A DNA stretch of 40,220 bases from a bacterium (GTDB lineage Bacteria > Sysuimicrobiota > Sysuimicrobiia > Sysuimicrobiales > Thermofontiviventaceae): the NCBI GenBank assembly GCA_030550015.1, contig JAUQQG010000103.1, positions 1-40,220 on the forward strand. The letters run 5' to 3'. The translations under genes and the position numbers were made by a program. This document shows positions 22,493 to 31,190 of the stretch, in pieces; position 1 is the first letter of the stretch; every line of letters begins with the position of its first letter. The notes under the pieces are model-generated. The model did no database searches, had not been told where the DNA came from, and saw only the letters and a list, made by a program, of their open reading frames with translations.

Positions 22493-24064
22493 ATGTCGCG
22501 TCGCGTTGGGGTTGTCGCATGTGCGGTCCTCACCCTTGCCCTTCTCCTTTCCCCTGGGGCGGTTGCCCAGCGGGAGAAAGGGACACTGGTGATTGGGACG
22601 ACCGACAGGATCACCGAGCTCTCCCCGGAGAACTCCTACGACTACTGGACGTGGCATGTGTTTCAACAGACCGCCGAGGCGCTTGTGACCTTCAAGCCAG
22701 GGACAACGGAGATCGGCCCCTCCCTGGCGACGAGCTGGACCATCTCCCCCGACGGGAAGGTATACACCTTCAAGCTCCGCAAGGGGGTCACGTTCACCGA
22801 CGGCACGCCGTTTGATGCTGCGGCCGTCAAGTGGTCGATTGAGCGCGCCTTGCGGCTCAACGGCCCTGAAGGCGGCGTAGCCCTCATCATGAACATTGGG
22901 AAGATCGACGTGGTGGACGACTTTACCGTGCGCTTCACCCTCAAGCAGCCGGACGCCACGTTCCTTGCCCGGATGTCCGACCCCATCGCTCCTGCGATGA
23001 TCTTCAGCCCCAAGTCCACGCCGGCGAACGAGTTCGCCAAGGGGAGGTACGCGGGGACCGGTCCTTACCGCCTCGTCCAGTACATCCCCGAGCAGCGAAC
23101 AGTGTACGAAGCCTACAAGGGCTACTGGGGACCCCAGCCGAAGAGTCCGCGCGTGATCACCGTCTTCTTCGCGGACGCCTCCGCCTTGGCCGCAGCCGTG
23201 GAGGCAGGACAGGTGGACGTGGGGTACAGGACCTTTAACCCCGAGGACATCGTCCGTCTGTCCAAGAACCCCAACCTGCAGGTCCTGCGAGGACCGAGCA
23301 TGTCCGTGCGGTATATTGTGTTCAACGTGACAGCCAAGCCCTTTGACAACCCGAAGGTCCGCCGGGCAATCGCCTACGCTGTGGATCGTGAGCGGATCGT
23401 GCGGGACGTCTTCGCGGGCTTGAACTCCCCGCTCTATAGCATGGTCCCGCCAGGGTTGTGGAGCCATGTCCCGGCTTTCCCGAAGCGGAACCTGGACCAG
23501 GCGCGTGCCCTGCTGCGTGAGGCTGGCTACTCCACGACGAAGAAGCTGGCGATCACCCTCTGGTACACCCCGCTGCACTACGGGACCACGGAGGCAGATG
23601 TGGCGGCTGTGGTGAAGTCAAGCCTCGAGCAGACAGGGATGATGAGCGTGGACGTTAAGTCCTTGGAGTGGGGTGCCTATGTCAAGGCCATGTCCAAGGG
23701 CGAGTTCGGGATCTTCTTCCTGGGATGGTATCCTGACTTCGTGGACCCCGACAACTTCCTCGCTCCCTGGCTGACGGAGTCCCCGGAGGGGCTAGGCACT
23801 TTCCTGAACAAGGCCACAAACCCTGCGGACAAGCAGGCGTACTCCAGGTTCCAGAAGCTCCTCACCGATGCGAAGCTGACCGCGGAGAAGTCCAAGCGAC
23901 AGACCCTCTACCAGGAGGCTCAGCGCCTGCTGGCGGAGACGGCGATCCTCGTGCCCCTGTGGAAGAACGACCAGCAGGCAGTGGCCATTGCCCAGAAGAA
24001 CGTGAAGGGGATCGTGCTCGATCCCACCATGAACTTCCGCACCTGGCTCATCTACAAGGAGTAA
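22493..24064 (+). CDS. Peptide/nickel-type ABC transporter solute-binding protein, family 5
   Basis: A 523-residue exported binding protein (DppA/OppA family). A Sec signal covers residues 1-25 (RRVGVVACAVLTLALLLSPGAVAQ), without a lipobox. Family blocks include TLVIGTTDRITELSPENSYDY, SLATSWTISPDGKVYTFKLRKGVTF, GTGPYRLVQYIPEQ, NPKVRRAIAYAVDRERIV and WYPDFVDPDNFLAPWL. The ligand may be an oligopeptide, dipeptide or another organic solute. A strong AGGGAGGTG Shine-Dalgarno suggests high expression relative to the permeases. The operon ends in the terminator at 24084-24124. Confidence 0.9.
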   Translation: MSRRVGVVACAVLTLALLLSPGAVAQREKGTLVIGTTDRITELSPENSYDYWTWHVFQQTAEALVTFKPGTTEIGPSLATSWTISPDGKVYTFKLRKGVTFTDGTPFDAAAVKWSIERALRLNGPEGGVALIMNIGKIDVVDDFTVRFTLKQPDATFLARMSDPIAPAMIFSPKSTPANEFAKGRYAGTGPYRLVQYIPEQRTVYEAYKGYWGPQPKSPRVITVFFADASALAAAVEAGQVDVGYRTFNPEDIVRLSKNPNLQVLRGPSMSVRYIVFNVTAKPFDNPKVRRAIAYAVDRERIVRDVFAGLNSPLYSMVPPGLWSHVPAFPKRNLDQARALLREAGYSTTKKLAITLWYTPLHYGTTEADVAAVVKSSLEQTGMMSVDVKSLEWGAYVKAMSKGEFGIFFLGWYPDFVDPDNFLAPWLTESPEGLGTFLNKATNPADKQAYSRFQKLLTDAKLTAEKSKRQTLYQEAQRLLAETAILVPLWKNDQQAVAIAQKNVKGIVLDPTMNFRTWLIYKE

Positions 24065-24083
24065 TCCTCGAGGAGACGGTGCA

Positions 24084-24124
24084 AAGTCCCCCGGCAGAAG
24101 TCTCAGACTTTTGCCGGGGGACTT
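24084..24124 (+). terminator. Bidirectional terminator hairpin between convergent genes
   Basis: A 13-bp perfect stem, AAGTCCCCCGGCA (24084-24096) with TGCCGGGGGACTT (24112-24124). The loop itself folds as AAGTC-TCA-GACTT. The hairpin touches the minus-strand stop codon of the membrane-protein gene and lies 20 nt after the plus-strand stop. The U-tracts are poor on both sides, so it works by stem strength or with Rho. Confidence 0.75.
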
Positions 24125-24811
24125 CTATGTGTTCTCCAGCAGGGCCTTTGTGGCGTTGAGCGTGAGGATGCTGAGAGTTCCTCCCGCCAGGAGGATGACG
24201 CCCAGGCCGGTAAGGAGGAGCACCCCTAGGAGAAGGGAGGCGACCACCATCAACCCAGCGGAGAAGCCCGCATTCTTGATCACAAGGACTGCCGCAGTGC
24301 GGAATCCCTCCATGACCCCCACGCGTCGGATGAGGACGAGGGGCATCGCATAGAGCTGGATCAACCCCCACAGGACCAGGACATAGAGCCAGAGGAGGCC
24401 AAAGACGACTCCCAGCGTCAGCCCTGGGATGAACGGGAGGAGAGGGGATGTGAGGACCCCTGCAGGGGAGGTCACGTAGAAGCGGAAGTTGGCCATCGTC
24501 AGGAGAATTGCGAGCGCGTTCAGGAGAAAGAAAAGCAGGCCTTGGATCAGATGTTGCCGAAGCCCCCTCCACAGCCTAGCCTGCCGTCCTTCCAGCACGT
24601 CCAGCGAGGATTCCCAGGCGGCCATCAGGACCGGACCGAGGAGGAGCCATCCTGCAAGAAAGAAAAGAGGTCCAAGGGGACGCGGGAGGAACGGGCCCGC
24701 CGCGATCGAGAGGAACGGCGCGGAGGTAAAGAGGCTGATCAGCACAACCTCACGGGGGTGAGAAAGGATCTCCCTGGTAGATGCGCGGAGGACCATTCCG
24801 AGGAGCTCCAT
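24125..24811 (-). CDS. Integral membrane protein of unknown function
   Basis: A 228-residue protein with five or six hydrophobic helices: residues about 35-65, 95-120, 125-160, and 185-225 as one or two helices. A soluble N-terminal stretch (LRASTREILSHPREVVLISLF) and an internal charged loop (EGRQARLWRGLRQHLIQG) resemble small membrane proteins that assemble other membrane components, but no family is recognised. It starts 13 nt after the dehydrogenase gene on the same strand, with AGAGGTAAC upstream, so the two are co-transcribed. The gene ends at a strong shared terminator. Confidence 0.65.
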   Translation of the reverse strand: MELLGMVLRASTREILSHPREVVLISLFTSAPFLSIAAGPFLPRPLGPLFFLAGWLLLGPVLMAAWESSLDVLEGRQARLWRGLRQHLIQGLLFFLLNALAILLTMANFRFYVTSPAGVLTSPLLPFIPGLTLGVVFGLLWLYVLVLWGLIQLYAMPLVLIRRVGVMEGFRTAAVLVIKNAGFSAGLMVVASLLLGVLLLTGLGVILLAGGTLSILTLNATKALLENT

Positions 24812-24824
24812 TGCCCTTCGCGAG

Positions 24825-25811
24825 TTACCTCTTCCCCATCGCCTCAGGATTCACAGGGTGGGGAGGTACCCTTCCCTCCAGGACGCTCAGGAGATTCTCT
24901 ACTGCTAGGAGGGCCATCTTCGTCCGGGTTGCAATGCTGGCGCTTGCAATATGCGGTGCCACGACCACGTTATCGAGCTGCAGGAGGGGGTGATCGGGAG
25001 GGACCGGCTCGGTCTCGAACACATCGATACCTGCCGCCCAGATCCGCCGCTCGCGCAGGGCATGGGCGAGGGCGATGGTATCGACAATTGGGCCCCTGGC
25101 CGTGTTGATGAGGATGGCCGTTGGTTTCATGAGATTGAGCTCCTTCGCGCCGATGAGGTGGCGGGTCTCCGGGGTCAGGGGTGTGTGGATGCTGACAAAG
25201 TCCGATTCTCGGAGAAGCGTGGGAAGGTCGGTGAACTCCAGGCCAAGCTCTCTTTCCAGGTCCTCCCTGCGGACCACGTCGTAGTAGAGCACCCGCATAT
25301 TGAATCCTTTTGCCCGGCGGGCCACGGCGCTTCCAATCCGTCCTAGACCGACAAGACCGAGCGTTGCCCCATATACGTCCTGCCCAAGGAACAGCATCGG
25401 CTCCCAGCTCTTCCACTTTCCCTCGCGGGTGAACCGATCTGCCTCCACGACCCGTCTGGCTGCGGCAAGGATGAGGGCGAAGGTAAAGTCGGCCACAGTT
25501 TCTGTGAGGACGCCAGGGGTGTGGGTCACCACGATCCCCCTGGCGGTGGCTGCGGGGATGTCGATGTTGTCATACCCGACGGCGTAATTGCTGATGACAC
25601 GGAGCTTCGGGGCCGCGTCCATGACCTCGGCATCGATGGGATCTGTGACCAGGGAGATGAGTCCCTCTGCATCGGCGACCTCTCGCTTGATGACTTCCTT
25701 GGGAGGAGGGACTGCATCTTCCCCCCACACTGTGACCTGGGTGCGTTGGTACAAGAGATCCATCGCTTCCCCGGGGAGCCGGCGCGTCACATAGACTTTT
25801 GGTTTGCTCAC
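24825..25811 (-). CDS. D-isomer-specific 2-hydroxyacid dehydrogenase (glyoxylate/hydroxypyruvate reductase-like)
   Basis: A 328-residue cytoplasmic NAD(P)H-dependent dehydrogenase. The Rossmann motif is [15 protein letters not shown] (about 152-166). The catalytic set is present: Arg in NTARGPIVD, Glu in DVFETEPVP and His in APHIASAS. Sequences such as [22 protein letters not shown] and [23 protein letters not shown] match GyaR-type glyoxylate reductases more closely than SerA; there is no ACT domain. The likely reaction is glyoxylate to glycolate or hydroxypyruvate to glycerate. The start is GTG with AAGGAGGTGG upstream. Confidence 0.88.
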   Translation of the reverse strand: MSKPKVYVTRRLPGEAMDLLYQRTQVTVWGEDAVPPPKEVIKREVADAEGLISLVTDPIDAEVMDAAPKLRVISNYAVGYDNIDIPAATARGIVVTHTPGVLTETVADFTFALILAAARRVVEADRFTREGKWKSWEPMLFLGQDVYGATLGLVGLGRIGSAVARRAKGFNMRVLYYDVVRREDLERELGLEFTDLPTLLRESDFVSIHTPLTPETRHLIGAKELNLMKPTAILINTARGPIVDTIALAHALRERRIWAAGIDVFETEPVPPDHPLLQLDNVVVAPHIASASIATRTKMALLAVENLLSVLEGRVPPHPVNPEAMGKR

Positions 25812-26053
25812 AATTCCACCTCCTTCATCAACAGGCAGGTTTCCACGGTGCTTGCCCCGCAGTGGTCATCCTGGAAGGGTGCCTTCGTGCAATCTTTGGG
25901 AAGTTTGCTGGGGTATTGAATACGTCTCTGCAAGAGGAATCTCCTTTCTTCAAACACAAGTTCAGGCTCGACAGGACACGAGGAGCATGGTACGGTGGAA
26001 ACAAGCAAGACTGTTGCCTCTGGGATCAAGCACGCGCGAAGGAGGTGGAGGAG
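25812..26053. promoter_or_regulatory. Divergent region with a promoter and a palindromic operator candidate
   Basis: Plus strand: TCGACA (25968-25973), 17 bp, TACGGT (25991-25996) with an extended -10 TG, serving the Lrp-type gene. An 11-bp odd palindrome GTATT-G-AATAC (25913-25923) lies between the divergent genes and could bind a dimeric regulator. No clear minus-strand promoter for the dehydrogenase was found. Confidence 0.4.
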
Positions 26054-26287
26054 ATGGCTGTCACCGCGTGCGTCCTCATCAAGGCCGACCTTGGGAAGGC
26101 AAGAGAGGTCACTTCCGCCGTGAGAGGGATCGCTGGGGTGAAGGAGGCCTATGCTGTGACCGGACCGTATGACGTGATTGCCCTCGTGGAGGCGGCAGAT
26201 GTGAAGTCGTTGGGAGACCTTGTTCTTTCCAAGATCCAGGCAACCTCGGGCGTGAAGGATACCCTGACATGTATCTCTGTCGAGTGA
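26054..26287 (+). CDS. Stand-alone Lrp/AsnC ligand-binding (RAM) domain protein
   Basis: A 77-residue alpha-beta protein: VTACVLIKADLGKAREVTSAV, GIAGVKEAYAVTGPYDVIALVEAAD and LGDLVLSKIQATSGVKDTLTCISVE. This is the complete regulation-of-amino-acid-metabolism domain of Lrp/AsnC proteins without their N-terminal helix-turn-helix. Such single-domain proteins bind amino acids and form decamers, and can act alone or with a full-length partner. The ATG at 26054 is preceded by AAGGAGGT 7 nt upstream. The longer open frame upstream has no conserved content and overlaps the promoter. It is 10 nt upstream of the thrS promoter region. Confidence 0.85.
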   Translation: MAVTACVLIKADLGKAREVTSAVRGIAGVKEAYAVTGPYDVIALVEAADVKSLGDLVLSKIQATSGVKDTLTCISVE

Positions 26288-26295
26288 AGGGAAAT

Positions 26296-26324
26296 TTGAC
26301 AGGGCTAAGAGAAGGTCTTACAAT
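26296..26324 (+). promoter_or_regulatory. Promoter of the thrS T-box leader
   Basis: TTGACA (26296-26301), exactly 17 bp, TACAAT (26319-26324), the closest match to consensus in the window. Transcription would begin near 26331 at the base of T-box stem I. Confidence 0.8.
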
Positions 26325-26330
26325 CTACCA

Positions 26331-26600
26331 CAAGAGGCGATGATGAGGACGAGTAGGCTCTTCCCCCGCTCCCAGAGAGGGAGCACGGAAGCTGGAAGTG
26401 CTCCTGTGTCGGGCGGGCCGAAAACCCCCTCGGAGCCAAGGCTCGAAGGGCGATTGCCTGTGTAGGGCCTTTCGGGTAAGCCCGTTAGCGCGAAAGAGTG
26501 CCAGGGCCTCTCCTTTGCGAAGCGAGAGATGGTCCCTGGAAGAAGGGTGGAACCGCGGGCTCCCCGTCCCTTTGGGCGGGGAGCCATTCTGTTGAAGCGG
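26331..26600 (+). promoter_or_regulatory. T-box riboswitch leader of thrS (tRNA-Thr sensing)
   Basis: The T-box sequence AAGGGTGGAACCGCGG lies at 26543-26558. Stem I begins with GATGAGGACGAGTAGG (AGTA motif, from about 26340) and its distal part has AGAGAGGGAGC and GCTGGAAGTGC. A candidate specifier codon ACC (threonine) is at 26424-26426 in the loop CGAAAACC. Stem III is CTCTC/GAGAG near 26503-26526. In the T-box bulge TGGA (26548-26551) would pair with a tRNA 3' end NCCA whose discriminator is U. Uncharged tRNA-Thr should stabilise the antiterminator and switch on thrS. The remaining 26601-26737 shows no further structure that I recognise. Confidence 0.9.
26558..26593 (+). terminator. T-box terminator hairpin
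   Basis: GGCTCCCCG (26558-26566) pairs with CGGGGAGCC (26577-26585), with an inner CCC/GGG around TTT. The 5' arm shares bases with the end of the T-box, so it excludes the antiterminator. The U-tract is weak (ATTCTGTT). Confidence 0.75.
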
Positions 26601-26737
26601 CCTTAAGCGCCCGGCAAAAGTCTTTTGGCTTTCTCCGAGGTTCTGTGGAGCGCTCTCGTCACGAGATGGCAGGTGGGCTCAGTTGCTGGTTGAGGCTTCA
26701 AGACCAAGGATCATCGGAAAGGAGAGAGGTGAAGCGC

Positions 26738-28654
26738 ATGAGCCGGATACGGATTCACCTCCCTGATGGCCGAATCGTTGAGTACCCGGCAGGCATCTCC
26801 CTCGCCGAGGTCGCTGCCGATCTCGGTTTGGATGCCCTCGCCGCCAAGATGGACGGCAAGCAGGTGGACCTGAGCACCCGGGTGGAAAGGGACTGCCAGG
26901 TAGAGTTTCTGGATTTCAGCCACCCCGAAGGCCGTTCGATCTACTGGCACAGCTCGACGCACCTGATGGCCCAGGCGGTGAAAGAGCTCTTCCCGGAGGC
27001 AAAGCTGGCTATTGGTCCGCCCATCGAGGATGGCTTCTACTACGACTTCGACATTGGGCGTCCGTTTGAGCCGCAAGATCTGGAACGCATTGAAGCGCGC
27101 ATGCGCGAACTGGCACAGAAGGACCAGGTTATCGAGCGGGTGGAGATCCCGCGGGAGGAGGCCTACCAGCTCCTCGCCAGCCAGGGGGAGAAGTACAAGC
27201 TGGAGCTCCTGGCGGAGATCCCCGATGAGAAAGTGAGCTTCTACCGCCAGGACGGGTTCATCGATATGTGCCGGGGCCCGCATATCCCCCGGACGGGTCT
27301 GATCAAAGCCATCAAGCTCCTCTCCACCTCCGGGGCCTACTGGCGTGGGGACGAGCGGCGAGAGATGCTCCAACGCATCTACGGGATCACCTTCCCAACC
27401 CAGGAGGAGCTCGACCTCTTCCTCCAGCGGCTGGAGGAGGCCAAGAAGCGGGATCACCGCCGGTTGGGGAGGGAGCTCGATCTTTTCAGCATCCATGAGG
27501 AGGTCGGCCCGGGCCTGGTCCTGTGGCATCCGAAAGGCGCGCTCGTGCGGCGGATCATCGAAGCGTTCATCTCCGAAGAGCTAGAGCGCCGTGGCTACCA
27601 GTTCGTGTACACCCCGCACGTGGCCAGGGTACGTCTGTGGGAGATCAGTGGGCACATGAGCTGGTACCGGGAGAATATGTACAGCGGCATGGAGGTAGAT
27701 GAGCAGGAGTACCTGGTCAAGCCCATGAACTGTCCCTTCCACATCATGATCTATCGTTCCCAGACGCGCAGCTACCGGGACCTCCCCATGCGCCTGGCCG
27801 AGTTCGGCACGGTCTACAGGTACGAGCGCCCAGGCGTGCTCCACGGCCTGCTCCGTGTCCGCGGCCTCACGCAGGATGACGCCCACATCTTCTGCCGCCC
27901 TGACCAGATCGAGGAGGAGGTTTCCTCCCTCATCGACTTGGCGTTCTTCATCCTGGGGGCGTTTGGGTTCCGGGACTACCACATCGACCTCTCGGTCCGA
28001 GATCCCGAGGAGATGGAGAGATTCGCCGGGAGTCCTCAGATCTGGGATATGGCGGAGCGCGCGCTGGAGGAGGTGCTCAGGGCCCGTGGCCTCGCCTATC
28101 AGCGGGCGGTAGGAGAGGCGAACTTCTACGGTCCCAAGATCGACATCCACCTCCGCGATGCCATTGGCAGGATGTGGCAGATGACCACCATCCAACTGGA
28201 CTTCAACCTGCCCGAGCGGTTCGACTTAACCTACATGGGCGCTGACGGACGGGAGCACCGGCCGGTGATGATCCACCGGGCTATTGTAGGGTCGCTGGAG
28301 CGGTTCCTAGGGATCCTCATTGAGCATTACGCCGGTGCTTTCCCAACTTGGCTCGCGCCTGAGCAGGTCCGCGTCCTCCCCATTACAGACCGTCACCTGG
28401 ACTACGCCCGCCAGGTGCTCTCCCGGCTGCAGCGGGAGGGGCTGCGGGCCACGGTGGACGAGACAAGCGAACGAATCAGCTATAAGGTGCGCCAAGCCCA
28501 GATCGAACGAATCCCTTACATGCTCGTGGTCGGGGACCGGGAGCAACAGCAGGGGCAGGTCGCCGTGCGAAGCAGGAGCGAAGGGGACCTCGGCCCAATG
28601 GACCTTGGGGTATTCCTTGCCCGGATCAAGGAGGAGATCGAGAAGAGAGTGTAG
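26738..28654 (+). CDS. thrS: Threonyl-tRNA synthetase
   Basis: A 638-residue class II synthetase that charges tRNA-Thr in the cytoplasm. Order of domains: TGS (residues 1-62, IRIHLPDGRIVEYPAGISLAEVA), the editing domain (about 65-240, with HSSTHLMAQAVKELFP), the catalytic core (zinc-binding Cys in KPMNCPFHIM, motif 2 in RYERPGVLHGLLRVRGLTQDD, and motif 3 near RPVMIHRAIVGSLERF), and the anticodon-binding domain (VRVLPITDRHLDYARQV onward). Length equals the family norm. The ATG at 26738 with GGAGAGAGGTGA upstream is chosen; a longer open frame from 26498 runs through the T-box and is not translated. Confidence 0.96.
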   Translation: MSRIRIHLPDGRIVEYPAGISLAEVAADLGLDALAAKMDGKQVDLSTRVERDCQVEFLDFSHPEGRSIYWHSSTHLMAQAVKELFPEAKLAIGPPIEDGFYYDFDIGRPFEPQDLERIEARMRELAQKDQVIERVEIPREEAYQLLASQGEKYKLELLAEIPDEKVSFYRQDGFIDMCRGPHIPRTGLIKAIKLLSTSGAYWRGDERREMLQRIYGITFPTQEELDLFLQRLEEAKKRDHRRLGRELDLFSIHEEVGPGLVLWHPKGALVRRIIEAFISEELERRGYQFVYTPHVARVRLWEISGHMSWYRENMYSGMEVDEQEYLVKPMNCPFHIMIYRSQTRSYRDLPMRLAEFGTVYRYERPGVLHGLLRVRGLTQDDAHIFCRPDQIEEEVSSLIDLAFFILGAFGFRDYHIDLSVRDPEEMERFAGSPQIWDMAERALEEVLRARGLAYQRAVGEANFYGPKIDIHLRDAIGRMWQMTTIQLDFNLPERFDLTYMGADGREHRPVMIHRAIVGSLERFLGILIEHYAGAFPTWLAPEQVRVLPITDRHLDYARQVLSRLQREGLRATVDETSERISYKVRQAQIERIPYMLVVGDREQQQGQVAVRSRSEGDLGPMDLGVFLARIKEEIEKRV

Positions 28655-28714
28655 GGCAAAGCAGCACCGCCACTATGCTGGACAAGAGCCAGCGAAAGCA
28701 GTAAAGTAGGAGGT

Positions 28715-31117
28715 GTGCAAAGATCACGTAACTCTTCGATTTTTCTTAGCTTGCTCGAGAGCCTGTTGAACCGGCCGCTGGTGGTGGTGACGATCGGCGT
28801 AGCGGTTGGGATTGCGCTGGGGGAGCGGGTCGGCCCGCTCCCCTTTGTTGTGGTAGCCGGGTGCACCTCCCTCCTTGTGGCAGTCCTTTTGCACGAGGAT
28901 CATTCCCTCGCTGCAGTGGTCTTTCTGGCGCTTGCCGCATGCAGTGCCGGCATTCTCCTCTACCGCTTGGCTACCTTTCCTCCCGGGCCTGACCACATCG
29001 CCTCGTTCGCCTCCCAGCGTGTCCTCCTTCGGGGGATCATTGACGAGGTCGATGCCAGGGAAGGGCGGGTCCGCTTAGTCCTGGAAGCCCGCAGTCTCGT
29101 CTCAGGGATGGCCGCCCGTCCCGTGCACGGCCGGATTCTCGTCTCCCTCCATGGTGCGCCAGCTCTCTCCTATGGGGACCTGGTAGAAGTGAGGGGGAGG
29201 ATCCGCAGGCCTCCCGATGCCGGGAACCCAGGAGAGTTCTCCTATCGGAAGTACCTAGCCCGCAGGGGCATCCTCGCCATTCTTTCTGTACGCAGGGGGG
29301 AGGAAGTCCGGGTTCTCCGTCACGGACACGGCAAACTTCTAGGAGCTGTCCGGGCTGGAATCCGAGAGAAGTTCTCCAGGGGACTGGCGAAGGGGATGCC
29401 TCCTCCCTACGGAGAGGTCCTCTCCGCTCTGACCTTTGGCACAACTCCTCCAAAGCAGGTTGCGGAGATGTTTGCCAGGGCAGGCGTCGTCCACCTTCTC
29501 GTGGTCTCGGGCTTCCATGTAGGCCTCGTAGCAGGAACGGTTCTGACCCTCCTCCGCCTGGTGCGCCTCCCCCAGTGGGTAGGGGTTCCGGCGGCGGCAG
29601 CAGTGGTGAGCGCATTCGCGTTCGTGGTTGGTCCCCACCCGTCGGTTGTGCGGGCGACAGTCATGGTCCTCTTGGCGCTCGCTGGATTGTTGCTGGAAAG
29701 GGAGAAGGATGTGTGGACGGCCCTTGCCTTCTCCGGGCTCGTGATCCTCCTGGTTCATCCGCTTGCCTTGTTTACCTCCAGCCTGCAGCTCTCCTTCGCC
29801 GCGACCGCGGGGATCCTCTACATTGCAAGGGATCTGGTGAGGCACCTTCCACTCCCCAGGCTGGTGGGAACCTTGATCGGGGTGAGCCTAGCGGCCCAGC
29901 TGGCCACGGCTCCCCTTGTGGCAACGACCTTCGGTCGCATCTCCCTCGTCGCCCCCCTGGCCAACCTGGTGGCAGTGCCTCTCTCTGTGCTCATCGTGCC
30001 CCTGGGCCTCCTAGCGGCCGTGGTTGGCTTATTCGCAGATCCAGTGGCCGCAGCGCTCCTAGGCTTCCTCCGTCCCTTGGTCCAACTCCTCCTGGGCGCT
30101 GTCGGGTGGTTCGCTTCCCTTCCCTCCGCGAGCGTGGAGGTTCCTCCCCCAGGTGCGTGGATCACCGGAGGGATGTACGCTGCGGGTTGCTTGGTCGTGG
30201 AGATGGCTAGGCGGCGTGTGCGACCCACAACACGCCAGGTTGCCATGGCCTGCATTACCCTCAGTGCCGTGGTGATCTGGGTCCAGGTTGCAGGCGAGAT
30301 CGCCTCAAGACGTCTCACCATCATCGTCATGGACGTAGGGCAGGGAGACGCCATTGTGATCCGTTCCCCTTCAGGGAAGGTTGCTCTCATCGACGCGGGA
30401 GGGGCGGTAGAGGGATATGCACAAGAAATTGACGTGGGGGAGGAGCGGGTTGTCCCCTTTCTCCGCCGCCTGCGCGTCCGGCGCATCGATCTCCTTGTCC
30501 TGAGCCATCCCCACGAGGACCATGTGGGAGGTGTTCCTGCAGTGCTGCGCTCCTTCCCCGTGGGCGTCGTCTGGGATAGTGGGTTCGAACACCAGAACCC
30601 TTCTTACCCCATTGTGCTGCGCATGATCCGCGCTAGTCATATTCCCTACTACTTGGCGCGGCGAGGGGACGCCTTTGATCTTGGGGCGGGCGTGAGGGTC
30701 ATCGTTCTCTCCCCTACGCGGCTGGACGTGGGTACAGGCTCGGATATCAACAACAACTCCCTCGTCCTGAAGCTCGTCTATGGCCGGGTGAGCGTTCTTC
30801 TCCCAGGAGACATCGAATCCTCAGCAGAAGACCTACTCCTCGGGCTGGGCGAAGGTCTGCGGAGCACGGCTCTCAAAGTCGCCCATCACGGGAGCGAGAC
30901 CTCTTCCACCTGGACCTTCCTCAGGGCGGTGCGTCCTGAGGTGGCCGTGATCTCTGTGGGGGAGGGGAACCCCTTTGGTCACCCTGATGCGAGAACCCTG
31001 AAGGCGCTTGCAGGGATAGGCGCGAGGATCTACCGCACCGATCTCCACGGGGCTGTCACCTTGATCTCCGATGGGAGGAAGCTGTGGGTCAATACCTTCC
31101 GCCCTCCGAGACCATAA
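28715..31117 (+). CDS. comEC: DNA internalisation competence protein ComEC/Rec2
   Basis: An 800-residue membrane protein forming the inner-membrane DNA channel in natural transformation. N-terminal helices and an OB-like domain (VLLRGIIDEVDAREGRVRLVLEA, about 105-200) are followed by the Competence region with many helices (HLLVVSGFHVGLVAGTVLTLLR, PSVVRATVMVLLALAGLLL). A C-terminal metallo-beta-lactamase domain carries LSHPHEDHVGG, LPGDIES and KVAHHGSET, the proposed nuclease site. All three parts are intact. The start is GTG at 28715, and the Shine-Dalgarno (AGGAGG) almost touches it, so a later start is possible. comEC next to holA is a common arrangement. Confidence 0.92.
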   Translation: MQRSRNSSIFLSLLESLLNRPLVVVTIGVAVGIALGERVGPLPFVVVAGCTSLLVAVLLHEDHSLAAVVFLALAACSAGILLYRLATFPPGPDHIASFASQRVLLRGIIDEVDAREGRVRLVLEARSLVSGMAARPVHGRILVSLHGAPALSYGDLVEVRGRIRRPPDAGNPGEFSYRKYLARRGILAILSVRRGEEVRVLRHGHGKLLGAVRAGIREKFSRGLAKGMPPPYGEVLSALTFGTTPPKQVAEMFARAGVVHLLVVSGFHVGLVAGTVLTLLRLVRLPQWVGVPAAAAVVSAFAFVVGPHPSVVRATVMVLLALAGLLLEREKDVWTALAFSGLVILLVHPLALFTSSLQLSFAATAGILYIARDLVRHLPLPRLVGTLIGVSLAAQLATAPLVATTFGRISLVAPLANLVAVPLSVLIVPLGLLAAVVGLFADPVAAALLGFLRPLVQLLLGAVGWFASLPSASVEVPPPGAWITGGMYAAGCLVVEMARRRVRPTTRQVAMACITLSAVVIWVQVAGEIASRRLTIIVMDVGQGDAIVIRSPSGKVALIDAGGAVEGYAQEIDVGEERVVPFLRRLRVRRIDLLVLSHPHEDHVGGVPAVLRSFPVGVVWDSGFEHQNPSYPIVLRMIRASHIPYYLARRGDAFDLGAGVRVIVLSPTRLDVGTGSDINNNSLVLKLVYGRVSVLLPGDIESSAEDLLLGLGEGLRSTALKVAHHGSETSSTWTFLRAVRPEVAVISVGEGNPFGHPDARTLKALAGIGARIYRTDLHGAVTLISDGRKLWVNTFRPPRP

Positions 31118-31190
31118 ACACGGAAAGAGGAAAACAAAGGGAGCGCAGGAAATCTCCCTCATCGGGCGTGCTGAGCGCCGGAGAATCCCT

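Noticed and set aside
26498..26737. N-terminal extension of thrS through the leader
   Set aside because: It would translate the T-box and terminator. The ATG at 26738 has a strong Shine-Dalgarno and gives the normal family length.
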